NCBI GenBank assembly: GCA_902612605.1
Contig: CACMDY010000002.1
Location: forward strand, 62,001 to 126,000
From: an uncultured Pelagibacteraceae bacterium
GTDB taxonomy: Bacteria; Pseudomonadota; Alphaproteobacteria; Pelagibacterales; Pelagibacteraceae
Length of the DNA: 64,000 nt
Direction of reading: 5' to 3'
Position numbers and translations under genes: made by a program. The notes under the pieces are model-generated. The model ran no database searches. It was not told the DNA's origin and was given only the letters and a program-made list of their open reading frames with translations. Below, piece by piece: positions 18,274 to 27,651 of this stretch (the stretch's first letter is position 1; the number at the start of each line of letters is the position of its first letter).

Positions 18274-18290
18274 TCAAATATATAAATATT

Positions 18291-18737
18291 ATGGCAGGAA
18301 GCTTAAATAAAGTACTTTTAATCGGTCGATTAGGCGCAGATCCAGAAGTTAAACAAATGGTTAATGGTAAAAGTGTAGCAAGATTAAGCCTAGCTACTAG
18401 TCAATCATGGAAAGATAAAAATACTGGTGAAAAAAAGGAAAAAACTGAATGGCATAGAGTAGTTGTTTTCAATGAAGGACTAGTAAATGTAGTTCAACAA
18501 TATTTAAAAAAGGGAGCACAAGTATACGTTGAAGGACAACTGACTACTAGAAAATGGAAAGATGAACAATCAGGTCAGGATAAATATTCTACTGAAATTT
18601 TAATTCAAGGATATAATTCATCATTAACAATGTTAGGTGGAGGAAATCAAAATTCAATTCCATCACAAGATAACAAACAAAGTTTTGATGATAGTTCTAT
18701 GGCTCAAAACGAGCTAGATGATGATATTCCTTTCTAA
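18291..18737 (+). CDS. ssb: Single-stranded DNA-binding protein
   Basis: SSB coats single-stranded DNA in replication and repair. The 148-aa protein has an N-terminal OB fold, with [15 protein letters not shown] at about residue 6 and [10 protein letters not shown] at about 51. The linker is rich in Gln, Asn and Ser, and the acidic tail ends DDDIPF, the partner-docking peptide. It lies 4 bp before gyrA and divergent from uvrA. Confidence 0.96.
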   Translation: MAGSLNKVLLIGRLGADPEVKQMVNGKSVARLSLATSQSWKDKNTGEKKEKTEWHRVVVFNEGLVNVVQQYLKKGAQVYVEGQLTTRKWKDEQSGQDKYSTEILIQGYNSSLTMLGGGNQNSIPSQDNKQSFDDSSMAQNELDDDIPF

Positions 18738-18741
18738 ATAA

Positions 18742-21315
18742 ATGCAAAAAAACGAAGTAACTAAAGATTTAAATATCAAACCAATTTCAATGTATGATGA
18801 AATGAGTTCATCATATTTATCTTACGCCATGAGCGTAATAATTAGTAGGGCATTACCCGACATAAGAGACGGACTTAAACCTGTTCACAGAAGAATTTTA
18901 TATGCAATGCACAAAGGTGGTTTTGATTGGACAAAACAATTTAGAAAATCTGCAAGAATTGTTGGAGACGTAATTGGTAAATACCATCCGCATGGTGATC
19001 AAGCGGTGTATGATGCCTTAGTTAGAATGGTTCAAGATTTTTCAATGAGTGTTCCGTTAATTGATGGTCAGGGCAATTTTGGTTCAATAGATGGAGATCC
19101 ACCTGCAGCAATGAGGTATACAGAAACCAAACTTGCAAAAATTTCTCAATTTTTGATTGATGATATAGAAAAAAATACTGTCTCATTTAAAAGTAACTAT
19201 GACGAAACTGAGCAAGAACCTACAGTGCTGCCAGCTCAATATCCTAATCTTTTGGTAAATGGAGCCGGAGGTATAGCTGTTGGTATGGCTACTAGTATAC
19301 CACCACATAATCTTGGTGAAATTATTGATGGAACTTTAGCGCTTATAAAAAATAAAGATATTAAAGTTAAAGAGTTAATGAAGCATATTCCTGGCCCTGA
19401 TTTTCCAACAGGAGGAGTTATTATTGGTAAAGATATTATTCGAGAAGGATACAAAACAGGTAGAGGTTCTTTTAAAATTAGGGGTGAAATAAATGTAGAA
19501 AATCTTAAAAATGGAAAAGATAGATTGGTAATTACTTCAATACCTTATCAAGTGAATAAATCTAATTTAAATGAAAAAATTGCAGAATTAGTTAGAGATA
19601 AAAAAATCGAGGGTATAAGTGATATTAGAGATGAATCTAATAGAGAAGGTATAAGAGTTGCTATAGATTTAAGAAGAAGTGTTGAACCAGAGACAATCAA
19701 AAGACAACTTTATAAATATACATCCATTGAAACCTCATTTGGTTTTAATTCATTAGCCATTGTTGATAATAAACCTAAAACATGTTCATTAAAAGATTTT
19801 TTAGAGAACTTTTTAAAATTTAGAGAAGATGTAGTCATTAAAAAAACTAAATATGATTTAAAAAAAGCCGAAGATCGTGTTCATGTCTTACTTGGTTTAT
19901 CTGTTAGTGTAGAAAATATTGATAAAGTAATAAAAATTATTAGATCTTCAAAAAATCCAGAAGAAGCAAAAAATACCCTTATAAAAACTAAATGGAAAAT
20001 AACAAAATCTGCAAAATTAATTAAATTAGTTGATAGTAAAAATTATAAAGGATCATATAACTTATCTGAAACTCAAGTTACATCAATACTAGAACTTAGA
20101 TTACAAAAATTAACTGCCCTTGGAATTAATGAAATTGAAGAAGAAATAAAAAAATTATCTGAATTGATTACAAAGTATAAAAAAATAATAAATTCTAAAA
20201 CCGAACTATTAAAAGTAATAAGTAATGAGTTATCTCAAATTAAAGAGAAATTCTCATCTCCGAGAAGAACGCAGATTATAGATGCTGTATTAAACTATAA
20301 TATTGAAGAAACTATTCAAAAAGAGTCTGTAATAATTACAATTACTTTACAAGGATACATTAAAAGAGGCGCTTTAAGTAATGTTAAACAGCAAAAAAGA
20401 GGTGGTAAAGGCAAAACAGGAATTAAGACAAGAGATGAAGACTCTGTAGTACAAACATTATCGGTAAACACTCACACGTCTGTACTATTTTTCTCTACTG
20501 AAGGATTAGCATACAAAGTTAAAGCTTGGAAAATTCCGGAAGGATCGGCTGCATCAAAAGGTAAATCTTTATTTAATATTCTTCCTCTAAAAAATCATCA
20601 ATCAATTAGTTCAATTATGCCATTTCCAGATAGTGATGTTGATACAAAAGACATGCATATCATTTTTGCAACAAGTGAAGGAAAAATTAGAAAGAATAAT
20701 CTTGAAGATTTTACCTCAATTAATGCTTCAGGTAAAATTGCAATGAAACTTGACGGTAATGATAAAATTATTGGTGTTAAAATTTGTAGAGATGATCAGG
20801 ATATAATTTTAAGTACTAAATTAGGAAAATGTATAAGGTTTGAGTCTAAAAAACTTAGAGTTTTCAAAGGTAGATCATCAAAAGGTATAAGAGGTATCAA
20901 TTTAGCAGAAAATGATACTATTGTATCTCTGTCTATTATTGATCATGATTCAAATAAGAAAGCAAAAAATAAAGACCAAAAATCAGAAATTAAAGCTAAA
21001 GAAAAATTCATATTATCAATCACAGAAAATGGTTACGGTAAGAGAACATCTCATTATGATTATAGAGTTACAAATAGAGGAGGAAAGGGAATTATTGGTA
21101 TTGTCAATTCACAAAGAAACGGGAATGTTTCTTCATCCTTTCCTGTTTTTGAAGGAGATCAAATATTAATTTCAACAAATAAAGGTAGAGTAATAAGAAC
21201 AGCTGTTAAAGAAATAAGAATAGCTGGTCGTAATACGCAAGGTGTTAGAATAATTAAACTGACTGGTGATGAAAAAGTAGTTTCTGCAATTAAATTAGAT
21301 GATAATCTTATTTAA
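18742..21315 (+). CDS. gyrA: DNA gyrase subunit A
   Basis: GyrA is the breakage-reunion subunit of gyrase. The 857-aa protein shows the winged-helix active site around [13 protein letters not shown] (catalytic Tyr at about residue 122). The quinolone-region sequence [15 protein letters not shown] carries Gln where E. coli GyrA has Ser83. The C-terminal beta-pinwheel has a GyrA-box-like [10 protein letters not shown] (about 551), which supports gyrase rather than topoisomerase IV. A Lys/Asp-rich insertion of about 20 residues sits near 735. The stop overlaps the coaD start by one base. Confidence 0.94.
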   Translation: MQKNEVTKDLNIKPISMYDEMSSSYLSYAMSVIISRALPDIRDGLKPVHRRILYAMHKGGFDWTKQFRKSARIVGDVIGKYHPHGDQAVYDALVRMVQDFSMSVPLIDGQGNFGSIDGDPPAAMRYTETKLAKISQFLIDDIEKNTVSFKSNYDETEQEPTVLPAQYPNLLVNGAGGIAVGMATSIPPHNLGEIIDGTLALIKNKDIKVKELMKHIPGPDFPTGGVIIGKDIIREGYKTGRGSFKIRGEINVENLKNGKDRLVITSIPYQVNKSNLNEKIAELVRDKKIEGISDIRDESNREGIRVAIDLRRSVEPETIKRQLYKYTSIETSFGFNSLAIVDNKPKTCSLKDFLENFLKFREDVVIKKTKYDLKKAEDRVHVLLGLSVSVENIDKVIKIIRSSKNPEEAKNTLIKTKWKITKSAKLIKLVDSKNYKGSYNLSETQVTSILELRLQKLTALGINEIEEEIKKLSELITKYKKIINSKTELLKVISNELSQIKEKFSSPRRTQIIDAVLNYNIEETIQKESVIITITLQGYIKRGALSNVKQQKRGGKGKTGIKTRDEDSVVQTLSVNTHTSVLFFSTEGLAYKVKAWKIPEGSAASKGKSLFNILPLKNHQSISSIMPFPDSDVDTKDMHIIFATSEGKIRKNNLEDFTSINASGKIAMKLDGNDKIIGVKICRDDQDIILSTKLGKCIRFESKKLRVFKGRSSKGIRGINLAENDTIVSLSIIDHDSNKKAKNKDQKSEIKAKEKFILSITENGYGKRTSHYDYRVTNRGGKGIIGIVNSQRNGNVSSSFPVFEGDQILISTNKGRVIRTAVKEIRIAGRNTQGVRIIKLTGDEKVVSAIKLDDNLI

Positions 21316-21809
21316 TGAAAAATATAGCTATCTATCCAGGAACTTTTGATCCAATTACTTTTGGCCATATAGATGTCATTAAAAAATCACTTAAGATAGT
21401 CGATAAAGTAATTGTAGGTATTTCAGATGGAAATCAGAAAAACTTCCTATTTTCATTAGATGAAAGAATAGAAATTGTTAAAAGAGCTCTTTATAAAGAT
21501 CTGAAATTTAAAAAGAATAAGGTTGATGTTATAAAATTTAATACTTTGACAACAGACCTTTGTAAAAAATATAAGTCAAATATAATCTTAAGAGGATTAA
21601 GAGCAGTTTCTGATTTTGAGTACGAATTCCAACTTGCTGGAATGAATAGAAAACTTAATAATCAAGTTGAGACAATTTTTTTAATGTCAGATGTTGAAAA
21701 TCAAATAATATCATCTAGGTTTGTTAAAGAAATCGCTCAACATAATGGTGATTTGAAAAAATTTGCGACCAAAAGTACAATTAAATCATTGAAAGAGGTT
21801 TATGAATAA
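21315..21809 (+). CDS. coaD: Phosphopantetheine adenylyltransferase
   Basis: CoaD transfers AMP to 4'-phosphopantetheine in the penultimate step of coenzyme A synthesis. The 164-aa nucleotidyltransferase-fold protein has GTFDPITFGHIDVI (TxGH motif) at about residues 9-22, ILRGLRAVSDFEYE at about 94 and IISSRFVKEIA at about 134, matching the family throughout. It is coupled to gyrA (one-base overlap) and overlaps the cyclophilin gene by 8 bases. Confidence 0.96.
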   Translation: MKNIAIYPGTFDPITFGHIDVIKKSLKIVDKVIVGISDGNQKNFLFSLDERIEIVKRALYKDLKFKKNKVDVIKFNTLTTDLCKKYKSNIILRGLRAVSDFEYEFQLAGMNRKLNNQVETIFLMSDVENQIISSRFVKEIAQHNGDLKKFATKSTIKSLKEVYE

Positions 21810-22359
21810 ATTTTTAAATATTTTAATTATTTTTTTTATTTTTTTATCAACAAATTTAATAGCAAAGGAGAATATAATGATTTTAAAATTAAAAGATGGT
21901 GATGTAAAAATTGAAATGTTTCCTGATGTTGCACCAAATCATGTTAAAAGAATACAAGAGTTAGCGGACTCAGGACAATATGATAATGTTGTTTTTCATA
22001 GAGTAATTGATGGGTTTATGGCACAAACAGGTGATGTAAAATTTGGAAATTCATCTTCTAAAGATTTCGATTTAAGAAGAGCGGGTATTGGTGGATCTGA
22101 TTTACCAGATTTAAATCAAGAATTTAATGACCTTCCTCATGATAGAGGAACCGTTTCTATGGCAAGATCATCAGATCCTAATAGTGCCAATAGTCAATTT
22201 TTTATATGTTTTAAACCAGCACCGTTCCTGGATAGACAATACACTGTTTTTGGAAAAGTAATAGAAGGAATGGAATTTGTTGATATGATTACAAAAGGTG
22301 ATGGCGATAACGGAGCAGTTTCAAATCCAGATAAAATTATTAGTTTTAAATCTCAATAA
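21802..22359 (+). CDS. Exported peptidyl-prolyl cis-trans isomerase (cyclophilin type)
   Basis: This is a periplasmic proline isomerase of 185 aa. Residues 1-21 are a signal peptide (hydrophobic core, NLIAKE junction), after which VVFHRVIDGFMAQTGD (about residue 64), SMARSSDPNSANSQFFICF (about 114) and YTVFGKVIEGMEFVD (about 150) give a complete single-domain cyclophilin. The active-site Arg (FHRV) is present. It lies between coaD and tgt in one transcription unit. PpiA-like by location, but I leave the symbol blank. Confidence 0.9.
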   Translation: MNKFLNILIIFFIFLSTNLIAKENIMILKLKDGDVKIEMFPDVAPNHVKRIQELADSGQYDNVVFHRVIDGFMAQTGDVKFGNSSSKDFDLRRAGIGGSDLPDLNQEFNDLPHDRGTVSMARSSDPNSANSQFFICFKPAPFLDRQYTVFGKVIEGMEFVDMITKGDGDNGAVSNPDKIISFKSQ

Positions 22360-22369
22360 TTAATAATGA

Positions 22370-23482
22370 ATGTCATTAAAAGATTTCAATTTTAATGTTC
22401 ATCACACTCAAAATTATGCAAGAGTAGGAGTTATAGAGACTCATAGAGGTAATATTAATACTCCTGCGTTTATGCCAGTTGGTACTCAAGCAACTGTTAA
22501 AGGTGTTTTTTTAGAAGATATAAAAAAAACAGGTAGTGAGATCATTTTATCAAATACATATCATTTAATGATAAGGCCTGGCGTTGAAAGAATTGAAACT
22601 GTTGGAGGACTTCATGAATTCATGAATTGTGATTTACCAATTTTAACGGACTCAGGTGGTTTTCAAGTTATGTCTCTGTCAAAATTAAATAAAATCGATA
22701 GAGATAAAGGTGCAATTTTTCAATCACATATAGATGGTAAAACTTTTATTTTAAGCCCTGAAGAAAGCATAAGAATTCAAAAAGGTTTGAACTCAGACAT
22801 AGTAATGGTTATGGATGAATGCCCTAAAAATACTAAAGATTATGATAAAATTAAAAAATCAATGGAATTATCATCAGAATGGGCAAAAAGATCAAAAGAT
22901 GCATTTGGAATAAATGACCACAAAGGTTTATTTGGAATTGTACAAGGTGGATTATTTAATGATCTAAGAATCAAATCTTTAAACAATCTTATCGATATTG
23001 GATTTAATGGGTATGCTCTAGGAGGATTGGCAGTAGGGGAAACACAAGATGAAATGTTTGATGTTCTTGATGGAATAAAAGATCATATGCCTAAAGATAA
23101 ACCAAGATATTTAATGGGTGTTGGTACTCCATCTGATATACTCGGAGCAGTTAAGAGGGGTGTTGATATGTTTGACTGTGTAATGCCAACGAGATCAGGG
23201 AGAACTGGTTTAGCTTTTACATGGGATGGACAAATTCAAATTAGAAATTCAAAATATAAAAATGATAATACTCCTCTGGACAAAAGTGTCACAAAGTTCA
23301 ATTTAAATAAATATTCTAAGAATTATTTAAATCATTTATTTAACACTAATGAAATGTTGGCCTCAATGATTCTGACCTTAAATAACATCAACTTTTATCA
23401 AGATTTAATGAGAAACATTAGAGACAATATAAAACATGGTACTTTTGATGAATTTCACGATAAGTACATCAATAAATTGTAA
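22370..23482 (+). CDS. tgt: Queuine/preQ1 tRNA-ribosyltransferase lacking three zinc-ligand cysteines
   Basis: Tgt exchanges guanine-34 for preQ1 in tRNAs with GUN anticodons. The 370-aa TIM-barrel protein retains the catalytic and base-binding segments LTDSGGFQVMSL (about residue 89), VMVMDECPK (about 143), GIVQGGLF (about 185), ALGGLAVGE (about 216) and the nucleophile region FDCVMPTRSGRTG (about 265). Bacterial Tgt normally has CxCxxC plus a His as a structural zinc site near residue 300; here the aligned stretch reads DKSVTKFNLNKYSKNYLNHLF, with Val, Lys and Leu in place of the three Cys while the His remains. Zinc binding is probably lost; catalytic residues are intact. Confidence 0.92.
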   Translation: MSLKDFNFNVHHTQNYARVGVIETHRGNINTPAFMPVGTQATVKGVFLEDIKKTGSEIILSNTYHLMIRPGVERIETVGGLHEFMNCDLPILTDSGGFQVMSLSKLNKIDRDKGAIFQSHIDGKTFILSPEESIRIQKGLNSDIVMVMDECPKNTKDYDKIKKSMELSSEWAKRSKDAFGINDHKGLFGIVQGGLFNDLRIKSLNNLIDIGFNGYALGGLAVGETQDEMFDVLDGIKDHMPKDKPRYLMGVGTPSDILGAVKRGVDMFDCVMPTRSGRTGLAFTWDGQIQIRNSKYKNDNTPLDKSVTKFNLNKYSKNYLNHLFNTNEMLASMILTLNNINFYQDLMRNIRDNIKHGTFDEFHDKYINKL

Positions 23483-23492
23483 ATTTTTAACA

Positions 23493-23520
23493 TTGATTAA
23501 TAAAAAAAAATCAATATAAA
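23493..23520 (+). promoter_or_regulatory. Promoter for tRNA-Lys
   Basis: TTGATT (23493-23498) and TATAAA (23515-23520) with a 16-bp spacer lie so that transcription would start about 6 bases before the tRNA 5' end at 23533. The position supports the call; the hexamers alone would not. Confidence 0.5.
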
Positions 23521-23532
23521 AACGTTTTTTGG

Positions 23533-23608
<76 letters not shown>

Positions 23609-23609
23609 C

Positions 23610-24431
23610 TTATGCAATTGGCGGATATTTAATAATAATTTCGTTTATCCAATTTGTAATATTATTAATTCTATTTGTTGATGATGGGTGAGTAGACATA
23701 AATTCTGGCGGTTCTTTCCCTTTTTTAGCTTCCTTCATTCTTTCCCAAACTTTTATTGTTTCCCTAATGTCATAACCAGATAGTGATGCAAATATCAAAC
23801 CAAGATAATCAGCTTCACTCTCTTGTTTTCTATTGAAAGGATTCATAATTCCTATCTGTGATAATAAACCAACTGCATTCATTCCTGTAGTTCTATTAAT
23901 ATTTGAAACTGCCCCTTTAGTAGCTATATCTAAGATTGCTGTACCTGTATTTAATAAAACACCTCTACTTGCTCTTTCTACTGAATGTTTTGCAACTGCA
24001 TGTGCTATTTCATGACCCATTACAGCTGCTAATCCATCTTCATTTTTAGTTATATCTAATAGACCAGTATAAACGGCTATTTTACCTCCAGGCATACACC
24101 AGGCATTTTTAACTTTCTTTTTATCAATAAGTATATATTCCCAATCAAAATTTACAGTTGGGTCAGGGATATTATTTCGGTCAAAGTATTCTGATATTGA
24201 ATATTCAATTTTGGATCCAATTTCTTTTATTTGATTTAATGTTTTAGCATCATCACTTAAAGTTTCTTTCTCTTTTACCTTTTCATATAATTGAGCAGCT
24301 TTTGCATTAAGGTTAGATTCGGGAATTAATTTTAGTTGTTTTCGATCCGTAATTGGTGCACTACCACATGCAGATAGGCCAAAAGATAAGCAACTGCAAC
24401 CAAATAAATGTATGAAATTTCTTCTATTCAC
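23610..24431 (-). CDS. M48 family zinc metallopeptidase lipoprotein
   Basis: This is a predicted periplasmic or outer-membrane lipoprotein protease. Residues 1-22 are a signal sequence with lipobox LSAC (Cys22). The catalytic HExxH motif is MGHEIAHAVAKHSVE at about residue 138, and the third zinc ligand is in the downstream ESEADYLGL (about 205). Length (273 aa) and architecture match the small Oma1/LoiP-like or YggG-like M48 lipoproteins, thought to act in envelope quality control. It stands alone, its stop two bases from the tRNA-Lys CCA end. Confidence 0.9.
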   Translation of the reverse strand: MNRRNFIHLFGCSCLSFGLSACGSAPITDRKQLKLIPESNLNAKAAQLYEKVKEKETLSDDAKTLNQIKEIGSKIEYSISEYFDRNNIPDPTVNFDWEYILIDKKKVKNAWCMPGGKIAVYTGLLDITKNEDGLAAVMGHEIAHAVAKHSVERASRGVLLNTGTAILDIATKGAVSNINRTTGMNAVGLLSQIGIMNPFNRKQESEADYLGLIFASLSGYDIRETIKVWERMKEAKKGKEPPEFMSTHPSSTNRINNITNWINEIIIKYPPIA

Positions 24432-24473
24432 TTTTTTTACTTATTATATTACACCTTTTTTATAATAATTTAT

Positions 24474-24551
24474 ATGATACTTAATAATAAAATTTTAATA
24501 GTACTATTTATACTTGCAGTCATATTTGTCTTATATGCAAGTTACAGTTAA
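24474..24551 (+). CDS. Possible 25-residue hydrophobic peptide
   Basis: An ATG-initiated 25-codon frame encodes an almost wholly hydrophobic peptide (one membrane helix, ends LYASYS). It fills the gap between the divergent M48 gene and the DUF502 gene, ending 3 bases before the latter's ATG. Retention in a compact genome and the tight coupling suggest a real small membrane peptide or a leader peptide; A+T-rich non-coding DNA can also produce such frames. Confidence 0.3.
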   Translation: MILNNKILIVLFILAVIFVLYASYS

Positions 24552-24554
24552 TTT

Positions 24555-25178
24555 ATGGCAAAATTAAAAAGAAAAGGTATTTCAATTCTTGGAAGACTTA
24601 GAAACTATTTTATAGCAGGAATAGTTGTTCTTGTTCCGATAGGTATCACATTATATTTAACTAGATTTTTTATATCTATATCGTCAAAATTAATACCAAA
24701 CGAATTAAATCCAAATAGTTATTTGCCTTTTGCAATACCAGGTTTGGAAATATTATTAGCTATAATTTTTATTACAATAATTGGAAGTTTATCTCTTTCA
24801 TTTATTGGAAAAAAAATACTTAAAATATTTAATGATATATTAAAAAGAATACCAATTCTTAGAACAATTTATTCAGCAATTGGCCAAATGACAGAAACAT
24901 TAGCACCAAAAAAAGGATCAAAGAAAAGTGTAGTCTTAGTTGAGTATCCTAGAAAAGGAAGTTGGGCAGTAGGGTTTGCGACCAGAGAGAATGATGGTGA
25001 AATATCGAAAAAAACAAATACTAATCTTATTAATGTATTTGTTCCAACAACACCAAATCCTACAAGTGGATTTTTATTAATGTTCCCCAAAGATGAAGTT
25101 ATTTATTTAGACATGACTTTTGAAGAAGCATCCAAGTTTATAGTTTCAGCCGGTACTTCAGATCCAAAAAAAATTTAA
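24555..25178 (+). CDS. DUF502 family membrane protein
   Basis: This 207-aa protein has two N-terminal membrane helices (residues about 15-37 and 55-85) and a soluble C-terminal domain. RNYFIAGIVVLVPIGITLYLTRF at about 12-34, PILRTIYSAIGQM at about 102 and FVPTTPNPTSGFLLMFPKDEV at about 162 are the hallmarks of the DUF502 family. The molecular function is unknown; plant members are linked to membrane trafficking. In alphaproteobacteria the gene sits beside recG, as here, where its 3' end overlaps the recG stop by 4 bases. Confidence 0.88.
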   Translation: MAKLKRKGISILGRLRNYFIAGIVVLVPIGITLYLTRFFISISSKLIPNELNPNSYLPFAIPGLEILLAIIFITIIGSLSLSFIGKKILKIFNDILKRIPILRTIYSAIGQMTETLAPKKGSKKSVVLVEYPRKGSWAVGFATRENDGEISKKTNTNLINVFVPTTPNPTSGFLLMFPKDEVIYLDMTFEEASKFIVSAGTSDPKKI

Positions 25179-27214
25179 GAAATTTCGTTAATTATTGAGG
25201 CTCGATCATATAATTTTAACAATTTATTGTATTTACTGAAATTATCTCCTTTCATTTCTAATTTTTTTACTTCGTCCTCAGCAAGTAAGAATAAGTCTTC
25301 ATTTAATATGGGATCAGCTAATCTAAAATTTTTAATTCCACTTTGCTTAAATCCTAACAAGTCTCCATATCCTCGTAATTTCATATCTTCCTCAGAAATT
25401 ATAAAACCGTCGTCTGAATTTTTGAGAATATTAATTCTTTTTTTTGCATTTTCACTTAGTGAGGATTTAAACATCAATATACAGTAAGATTGTTTACTAC
25501 CACGTCCGACACGACCTCGTAACTGATGTAATTGGGATAAACCATACTTATCAGCATTTTCAATAACAATTACGTTAGCATTAGGAAAATCAATTCCAAC
25601 CTCAATTACTGTTGTTGAAACTAATATGTCCAACTTTCTATCTAAGAAATTATTTAAAATGTTATTTCTTTCATCCTTATCAAGAGAGCCATGAATTAAT
25701 CCAATTCTATTTTTAAAATATTTTTCTAAATATTTATATTTATTTACAACAGATTGCTGTTCAACTTTTTTCGACTCTTCTATCAAAGGACAAACCCAAA
25801 AAATCTGATTTTTATTAGAAATTTCTTTTTTAACAAATCTAATTATTTCAGATATTTTATCTTCTAACTTACTGTAAGTGACTATTTTTTTTCTATTTTT
25901 TGGTTTTTCTTTAATTAAGGTTAAATCCATATCACCATAAACCGTCATCATCATTGTTCTTGGTATTGGAGTTGCAGACATGACTAGAACATCGCAGTTA
26001 TTTCCACCTTTTTCTGATAACTCTTTACGCTGACGAACACCAAACTTATGTTGTTCATCAATAATTATTAAACCGAGTTTATTATATTCTACTTTTTTTT
26101 GGAATAACGCATGTGTTCCAATCAGAAAGTCTAGTTTACCAAGTTTAAGATTTTCTAAAATTTTCTTTCTATCAGCATATTTTGACTTACCTGTTAACAT
26201 TTCAATTTTTACATTTTTGGGTAGATATTTTTTAGCAAAAGAAAAATGCTGTTTGGCTAGAATTTCAGTAGGCACCATAAAGCTTGTTTGATATCCAGCA
26301 TTTATACAATTTACCGCTGCTATCATTGATACAATTGTTTTACCAGATCCAACATCTCCTTGTAAAAGTCTAAACATTCTACTTTTTGATTTAAGATCTT
26401 CGTTTATAATTTTTATTGCTGCTTCTTGATCATTTGTTAATTTAAAATTTAAATCTTGTATCAATTTTTCCTTACAATCTTTAAAAATTTTTTGTGATTT
26501 CTTTATTTTTTTTATTTTAGTTCTTATTTTTGAGGATAATAAAAAATGAGCAAACAATTCGTCAAAAACTAACCGTTTATAATACTTAGATTTTAAAATT
26601 TCTTTAGTATCAAGACTGTGAATTTTTAAGATTGCGTCTTTCCACTTAATATTATTAAATTTTTTCTTTATATCGTCATCTAGCCACTCATCTAAATCTG
26701 GTAATTCCTTTAAAACTTCATTAATTATATTATTGTATTTATTGATTGTAAGACCATCTGTAAGTCTATATTTATTTTGAGTCTCTAAGATATTTTCATT
26801 ACTTTCTTTAACCTGAGTCGGATTAGTGATTTGATATTTATTTCTAAAAAAATTAATTTTTCCACTTATTATTATTTCAGTATTTAACGGTAAGATTTTT
26901 TTTATATATCCTTCATATGAATTAAAAAAAACACAATCTATTTTTATATCATTACTTTGACATACAACTCGGTTGGGCAATCTTCTTATTCTGGGAAAAT
27001 TATATTTGAGAGGTGTTAATTTAATTGTTTGTAACTTTCCTATTTGTATATCACCAATTTTCGTTACCTTTGAATTTTCAATTTTACTTGTGGGTAAATG
27101 CCATAATAAATCAAAAATTGTATTTATATTTTTTCTTTTAAATAATTGGCTTGTTTTTTTCCCTATACCTTTAATATTCTGAATATTTGACAATAAATAG
27201 TCGTGATCATTCAT
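25175..27214 (-). CDS. recG: ATP-dependent DNA helicase RecG
   Basis: RecG remodels stalled replication forks and Holliday junctions. The 679-aa protein has the N-terminal wedge/OB region with NIKGIGKKTSQLF at about residue 12. The helicase core has Walker A LLQGDVGSGKTIVS (about 283), DEQHKFGVRQR (Walker B, about 380), MSATPIPRTMMMT (about 407) and LHQLRGRVGRG (motif VI, about 576). It is divergent from sdhE, the usual alphaproteobacterial pairing, with a 26-bp gap. Confidence 0.96.
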   Translation of the reverse strand: MNDHDYLLSNIQNIKGIGKKTSQLFKRKNINTIFDLLWHLPTSKIENSKVTKIGDIQIGKLQTIKLTPLKYNFPRIRRLPNRVVCQSNDIKIDCVFFNSYEGYIKKILPLNTEIIISGKINFFRNKYQITNPTQVKESNENILETQNKYRLTDGLTINKYNNIINEVLKELPDLDEWLDDDIKKKFNNIKWKDAILKIHSLDTKEILKSKYYKRLVFDELFAHFLLSSKIRTKIKKIKKSQKIFKDCKEKLIQDLNFKLTNDQEAAIKIINEDLKSKSRMFRLLQGDVGSGKTIVSMIAAVNCINAGYQTSFMVPTEILAKQHFSFAKKYLPKNVKIEMLTGKSKYADRKKILENLKLGKLDFLIGTHALFQKKVEYNKLGLIIIDEQHKFGVRQRKELSEKGGNNCDVLVMSATPIPRTMMMTVYGDMDLTLIKEKPKNRKKIVTYSKLEDKISEIIRFVKKEISNKNQIFWVCPLIEESKKVEQQSVVNKYKYLEKYFKNRIGLIHGSLDKDERNNILNNFLDRKLDILVSTTVIEVGIDFPNANVIVIENADKYGLSQLHQLRGRVGRGSKQSYCILMFKSSLSENAKKRINILKNSDDGFIISEEDMKLRGYGDLLGFKQSGIKNFRLADPILNEDLFLLAEDEVKKLEMKGDNFSKYNKLLKLYDRASIINEIS

Positions 27215-27240
27215 GATTTATATATATAAAGATTTAATTA

Positions 27241-27501
27241 ATGGATTCAAATAAACAAAACTTAATTAATAAAATTTTATACAGAGCTCAGTATCGTGGA
27301 ACTAAAGAAATGGATATCTTTGTCAGTAAATTTGTTAATTCAATTATTGATAATCTCGATCATAAAGAATTAGTTTCTTTAGATAAGTTAATTAATTTTG
27401 ATGATGAAACTTTAGTCAATTTTAGTTTAGGTGAAAAATCAAAAGACTTTGAAGATGAAGTTATCTTAAAAAAACTTATAGAATTTAAAAATAAATATTA
27501 G
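27241..27501 (+). CDS. sdhE: Succinate dehydrogenase FAD assembly factor SdhE family
   Basis: This small cytosolic protein (86 aa) of the DUF339 family promotes covalent flavin attachment to SdhA. The diagnostic RGxxE motif is present as YRGTKEMD at about residues 18-25, preceded by the ILYRAQ segment, and the all-helical fold is consistent with the rest. It is divergent from recG. Its TAG stop directly abuts the 3' CCA end of the convergent tRNA-Ser gene. Confidence 0.9.
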   Translation: MDSNKQNLINKILYRAQYRGTKEMDIFVSKFVNSIIDNLDHKELVSLDKLINFDDETLVNFSLGEKSKDFEDEVILKKLIEFKNKY

Positions 27502-27591
27502 TGGCGGAGAGACTGGGATTCGAACCCAGGAAAGAGTTGCCCCTTTGCCGGTTTTCAAGACCGGTGCTTTCAACCGCTCAGCCATCTCTCC
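27502..27591 (-). tRNA. tRNA-Ser(UGA)
   Basis: Read on the minus strand: acceptor GGAGAGA with TCTCTCC, anticodon stem CCGGT/ACCGG with loop CTTGAAA (anticodon TGA), a long variable arm of the class II type, T arm CTGGG/CCCAG with loop TTCGAAT, discriminator G and encoded CCA at 27504-27502. Total is 90 nt including CCA. Confidence 0.97.
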
Positions 27592-27651
27592 TAATTTGTA
27601 ATAATTAAAATTCTATATTTCATAAACAAAATAGTTTAATTGATCAATATA

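Noticed and set aside
23493-23513. TTGATT...AATCAA dyad after tgt as a terminator
   Set aside because: The stem is only 6 A+T-rich pairs and no T-run follows; the first half is better explained as a -35 element of tRNA-Lys.
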